A DNA stretch of 9,533 bases from Candidatus Omnitrophota bacterium (GTDB lineage: Bacteria; Omnitrophota; Gorgyraeia; 2-02-FULL-51-18; JAGOUK01). A program made the translations under genes and the position numbers. Of the stretch, positions 6,902 through 9,533 are shown piece by piece. Position 1 is the first letter of the stretch, and each line of letters opens with the position of its first letter. Below the pieces are notes generated by a model. The model was not told the DNA's origin, ran no database searches, and worked only from the letters and a program-made list of their open reading frames with translations. The stretch spans positions 1-9,533 of the forward strand of contig JAGVCY010000243.1 of NCBI GenBank assembly GCA_020058965.1, given 5' to 3'.

Positions 6902-7602
6902 TTGATTTTTTTTGACAAATATTTTTCGGTGATAAGCCGCCGCAACTGGTCAAAAAACTGCCGGATCACGAGGCCGCCGAGTTTGCTGGATCCGCGGGTG
7001 CGGTCTTTAAAAGTGTAGGGCACTTCGCTAATTTTTCCGCCGTGCCGCGCTTTGACGAACACTTCCAGGCCTATCTTAAAGCCCTGGGGATGCAGTACCA
7101 CCCCCTCCATTGCCTCGCGCTTGACCATAAAAAATCCGCTCGTCGCGTCCCGGACCGGTGTCACCAGATTTGCCGTGAGGCATGCCGCGCGCGATGCCAT
7201 CCGACGCTTCCACGGCCAATCCTTCACGCCGCCGCCCTTCACATAACGGCTCCCGACCGCGATCACCGCGCCCTTCGAAATAGCCTCGGCGAGCAACGGC
7301 AGAACTTCGGGCGGGTGACTCAGATCGGCGTCCATGACGCACCAAACATCCCCTTTGGCTTCGCGGAAACCGTCAGCGACGGCCGGCGCCAAACCGCGCG
7401 GTTTGCCCCGTCGGTTCACGGCCCTGATCCTGGGAATTTGAAGCTCGCCCACCAAGTTGGCGGTGCCGTCCGGTGAATCATCGTCCATCACGATCACTTC
7501 AAAGTCCGAAAGGCCCGCACGCGAAAACACCCGGTCCACTGCCGAAAGCAGCTCCGGCATATTCTTCGATTCGTTGTAGGTTGGAATAATAACTGAAATC
7601 AC
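6898..7602 (-). CDS. Dpm1-like GT2 polyprenyl-phosphate hexose (mannose) synthase
   Basis: A 234-residue family-2 glycosyltransferase closely resembling dolichol-phosphate mannose synthase. It should transfer mannose or another hexose from an NDP-sugar to a polyprenyl phosphate on the cytosolic face. In order it shows ISVIIPTYNE (2-11), DDDSPDGT (40-47), the metal-binding D91-A-D93 in DADLSHPPE, SRYVKGGGV (118-126), DWPWKRR (128-134), DATSGFF (152-158) and RTRGSSKLG (201-209). It lacks the C-terminal membrane or GtrA domain of longer homologues. I place the start at GTG 7602, because the family begins directly with the ISVIIPTYNE strand. A TTG at 7620 would add six residues, but it abuts the upstream TAG stop and would put the TATAAT box inside the gene. 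Neither start has a Shine-Dalgarno. Confidence 0.9.
   Translation of the reverse strand: MISVIIPTYNESKNMPELLSAVDRVFSRAGLSDFEVIVMDDDSPDGTANLVGELQIPRIRAVNRRGKPRGLAPAVADGFREAKGDVWCVMDADLSHPPEVLPLLAEAISKGAVIAVGSRYVKGGGVKDWPWKRRMASRAACLTANLVTPVRDATSGFFMVKREAMEGVVLHPQGFKIGLEVFVKARHGGKISEVPYTFKDRTRGSSKLGGLVIRQFFDQLRRLITEKYLSKKIK
6906..6913 (-). other. A8 run containing an in-frame A_AAA_AAA slippery heptamer at the GT2/GT39 junction
   Basis: The GT2 gene ends TCA AAA AAA ATC AAA TGA. The heptamer A_AAA_AAA (6913-6907) is in the phase of classical -1 slip sites. After a -1 slip the frame reads AAT CAA ATG ATC and continues into the GT39 protein with no stop, giving a GT2-GT39 fusion. Polymerase slippage on A8 could do the same. 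I found no clear stimulatory hairpin or upstream SD, so function is unproven. Confidence 0.35.
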
Positions 7603-7611
7603 TTGGACGGT

Positions 7612-7617
7612 ATTATA
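7612..7617 (-). promoter_or_regulatory. Probable -10 box before the GT2 gene (leaderless type)
   Basis: The minus strand reads TATAAT, ending 9 nt before the GTG at 7602, in the gap after the TAG of the upstream gene. The context GTATAATACC resembles GTATAATTACC at the wbqC-like start. No good -35 box or extended TGn element is seen. If active, it would be an internal promoter for GT2, GT39 and asnB. Confidence 0.45.
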
Positions 7618-7620
7618 CAA

Positions 7621-9120
7621 CTATCCGGCTTGTGATTTCTTGGGTGTGTAGAAGAAAAGGATGGTGTTTTTGTCCCAGGGGATCCTGACGCGGCCAGCCA
7701 GCTGGTAATTTGCCTTGAATTCACGGATAAATTCGGGCGTAAAGTTGCGGTCGGCTTTGAGGATCACATGCCAAAAATAAGTGATGATGAGCGGGAACTT
7801 TTTATTCCTCAAGTCATCGAGGATCGGCGTTTGATCCCAAGCGCCGCTGTAGGCCGCTTGCGCCATCGGGAAGGGCTCGAAATAGATCGGCCGGCCGTTG
7901 GCGATCAAGAGTGACATGTCCCAAGCGATGACCGGGTCCGGAAACTGACGGATGACCCGCGACATGCGGTCAAAAAATTCCACCTGCTGCGCTTTGACGC
8001 TACGCACTTTTTCGATCGAAAATCCCTTCACGCCAAAGAACAGCGCTTGAGCCGCGATTCCGGCCGCCACGGCGAACACCAGCCATTTCCTGCGGCCCTC
8101 GGCAGAAGTATCCCAGAGCCGTCCTGCCGCGAGCGTCGACGCGGCCAAAAACGGCAACAGATAATTGCTGTCCGACCCCTGCTTCCCCAGCGACACGGTG
8201 AGCAAAATACTCACCGCCAGATAAAGATTCGTCAGCGAGCCCGCCGGGGTGCTCCGCCAAACGGCGGGTGACAACAACACCGACGCCGCGGCGGCTACAT
8301 TCAGCGGGTGTTTCAGAAGCGTTTCTTTCCAATACCCGGGTATGAATTGCCAAAAAAACCGGCGCCGGCCGATCTCCACGGTGGTATGAAAATAGTATTG
8401 GCCGTGGGTCACAAGGTTGAGCGCCGCATAGATCACCAGCACCGCGCCGCCGGCCGCCACCGCGAAGATCGCTAGATCTTTCCAGCGTCGGTTCAACGCC
8501 AGATGCGCGAACCAGGCCACGGTCGCCGCGACCGCGGAGGATTTGGTGAAGAACGCCGCGACCGCCGCCGCCGTCCCGATCCAGAAGTATGCCTTCTTCG
8601 AATAACCCGACGCGGCATAAAACACAAATCCCGCCAGCGCCACCATCTCGACCGCGACCGCGGTCATATCGACATTCACTTGCACGCCCCACCGGTCGAC
8701 GAAAGGCAGCGATAAAAAAAGACATGCGGAACCCAGCGCGACCGCTTTGGACCGTCCACAGCGCAGCAGCATCAAGCCAATGCTCAACGCCGCTAGGACC
8801 GAGGCGGCCAAACACACCGCCCGACCTCCCGCCATGGGCAGATCAAATAAATTCTGAGCCAACGCAGATAAAATCAGGTACACCGGACCGTAGGGAACTA
8901 CGCTATAAGGCGCCGATGACAGCTCGTGGTACGGCCAAATACCTTGATTAAAAAATCGTATCGATTGAGCCAGCGCCGGCTCGCCAAGATTCACCAAATA
9001 GGGATAGGAAACTTTAATTTGAGCATTTAGAAAAAATACCGCCGCGCCGGCCGCGGCGCTTCCGGCCGCGAGAAGCGTCAAGATTCGCATCGCTGGATTT
9101 GGACGATTATCGGAGATCAT
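7621..9120 (-). CDS. Polytopic membrane protein, probable GT-C glycosyltransferase
   Basis: With the ATG at 9120 this is 499 residues, with about ten hydrophobic segments between residues 12 and 365 and a soluble C-terminal domain (about 370-499). After the first helix comes a loop with E47 (NLGEPALAQSIRFFNQG) and YSVVPYGPVY (72-81), where GT-C enzymes carry their acidic catalytic residue and a P-x-x-Y segment. VQVNVDMTAV (147-156), FFTKSS (190-195) and GSDSNYLLPFL (315-325) also recall uncharacterised GT39/GT87-like proteins. The usual Asp-Glu pair is not present, so catalytic activity is inferred. It overlaps the preceding gene by 14 nt. No Shine-Dalgarno supports any start: TTG 9129 and ATG 9090 are alternatives. 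It may elongate a glycan from a polyprenyl-linked sugar. Confidence 0.75.
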   Translation of the reverse strand: MISDNRPNPAMRILTLLAAGSAAAGAAVFFLNAQIKVSYPYLVNLGEPALAQSIRFFNQGIWPYHELSSAPYSVVPYGPVYLILSALAQNLFDLPMAGGRAVCLAASVLAALSIGLMLLRCGRSKAVALGSACLFLSLPFVDRWGVQVNVDMTAVAVEMVALAGFVFYAASGYSKKAYFWIGTAAAVAAFFTKSSAVAATVAWFAHLALNRRWKDLAIFAVAAGGAVLVIYAALNLVTHGQYYFHTTVEIGRRRFFWQFIPGYWKETLLKHPLNVAAAASVLLSPAVWRSTPAGSLTNLYLAVSILLTVSLGKQGSDSNYLLPFLAASTLAAGRLWDTSAEGRRKWLVFAVAAGIAAQALFFGVKGFSIEKVRSVKAQQVEFFDRMSRVIRQFPDPVIAWDMSLLIANGRPIYFEPFPMAQAAYSGAWDQTPILDDLRNKKFPLIITYFWHVILKADRNFTPEFIREFKANYQLAGRVRIPWDKNTILFFYTPKKSQAG

Positions 9121-9533
9121 ATAGGTCAAACACGGCTGGAATGCGCGGATCCCGCGGCAGGGGCTTGAACGGCGGAGGCAAGTCCTTTTTCCGCGCGATC
9201 AATCCCGGCATTTGGATCTGATAATATTCTTTGAACACCTGAGGATTATAAAACGCCGTCGCTAAATCCACAAAGGCATACCGGACCTGTCGGTTTCGGA
9301 CAAATTCCGCCGCTTGATCCATGGAATCTAATTTTGGCCAGGTGAGATACTCTGCGCGCGTCTTGCCTTTAAAATAAAAAAGATTTCCTTCGAAGGTGTC
9401 CCCCACCAGAATTCGCTCCCCCGGCTGGGCATGCTTTTCGGACCAAGCCAGCTGGACTTTGAATACGGTCGGAAATTGATAGGACTTGGAAACATCCGAC
9501 CGGATCCAATCTCCATGGATCAGCAATCCGGCC
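9107..9533 (-). CDS. C-terminal part of a probable membrane glycosyltransferase, N-terminus outside window
   Basis: About 141 residues are open to the right edge and end in TAA at 9107-9109. The visible part has no membrane helix. It looks like the soluble C-terminal domain that follows the membrane part of PMT/GT-C enzymes: an alpha/beta stretch with ERILVGDTFEGNLFYF, AAEFVRNRQVRYAFVD and FYNPQVFKEYY, then a proline-rich segment and VFDLYDLR at the end. This matches the C-terminal layout of the next two GT-C-like proteins, which also discuss-like alternate short strands and helices there, so it may be another member. That is inference from context, because the catalytic region is missing. 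The gene overlaps the next one by 14 nt if the latter starts at 9120. Confidence 0.6.
   Translation of the reverse strand, partial: AGLLIHGDWIRSDVSKSYQFPTVFKVQLAWSEKHAQPGERILVGDTFEGNLFYFKGKTRAEYLTWPKLDSMDQAAEFVRNRQVRYAFVDLATAFYNPQVFKEYYQIQMPGLIARKKDLPPPFKPLPRDPRIPAVFDLYDLR

Noticed and set aside
7603..7620. TTG at 7620 as the GT2 start
   Set aside because: It touches the upstream stop, has no Shine-Dalgarno and adds residues absent from the usual ISVIIPTYNE opening; GTG at 7602 fits better.
9106..9111. GATAAT before the ATG at 9090 as another leaderless -10 box
   Set aside because: It is 15-16 nt from that ATG, too far for the pattern seen at the other three starts, and lies in coding sequence overlapping two genes.

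Overview
This 9.5 kb window is almost wholly coding and looks like part of a surface-polysaccharide or glycoconjugate locus from a bacterium of moderately high GC (by eye a little above 55 %). There are no tRNAs, rRNAs, insertion sequences, CRISPR repeats or phage genes. The phylum cannot be assigned from this stretch. The mix of a WbqC-family protein, a polyprenyl-phosphate-sugar synthase and several GT-C membrane glycosyltransferases fits a Gram-negative-type environmental lineage, but that is inference.

Layout. (a) 1-1995, minus strand: a three-gene unit read right to left. It holds a WbqC-family protein, a CysE-like hexapeptide acetyltransferase joined to it by an ATGA overlap, and an NDP-sugar 4,6-dehydratase-like enzyme that runs off the left edge. 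(b) 1996-2082: a short AT-rich divergent control region. (c) 2083-3186, plus strand: a lone DegT/DnrJ/EryC1/StrS sugar aminotransferase. (d) 3223-9533, minus strand: five tightly packed genes. Read right to left they are the C-terminal end of a probable membrane glycosyltransferase, a second polytopic GT-C-like protein, a Dpm1-like GT2 polyprenyl-phosphate-hexose synthase, a GT39/PMT-like GT-C glycosyltransferase, and an AsnB-type glutamine amidotransferase/synthetase.

How the genes may work together. The dehydratase, aminotransferase and acetyltransferase are the classic set for a nucleotide-activated N-acetylated deoxyamino sugar. WbqC, of unknown biochemical role, is co-transcribed with that set. 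The GT2 enzyme probably charges a polyprenyl phosphate with a hexose such as mannose. The adjacent GT39 protein is the kind of enzyme that uses such a lipid donor on the far side of the membrane. The AsnB homologue may amidate a uronic acid or a sugar substituent, or may be an ordinary asparagine synthetase.

The less ordinary signals are these. Three genes have a TATAAT-like box only 8-9 nt before the start codon and no Shine-Dalgarno sequence, which suggests leaderless transcripts. An in-frame A_AAA_AAA slippery heptamer lies at the GT2/GT39 junction, and a -1 slip there would fuse the two enzymes. Homopolymer A/T runs of 7-8 nt are dense inside these GC-rich genes. No clear undescribed system is visible; the window reads as an unusual arrangement of known glycan-assembly families.
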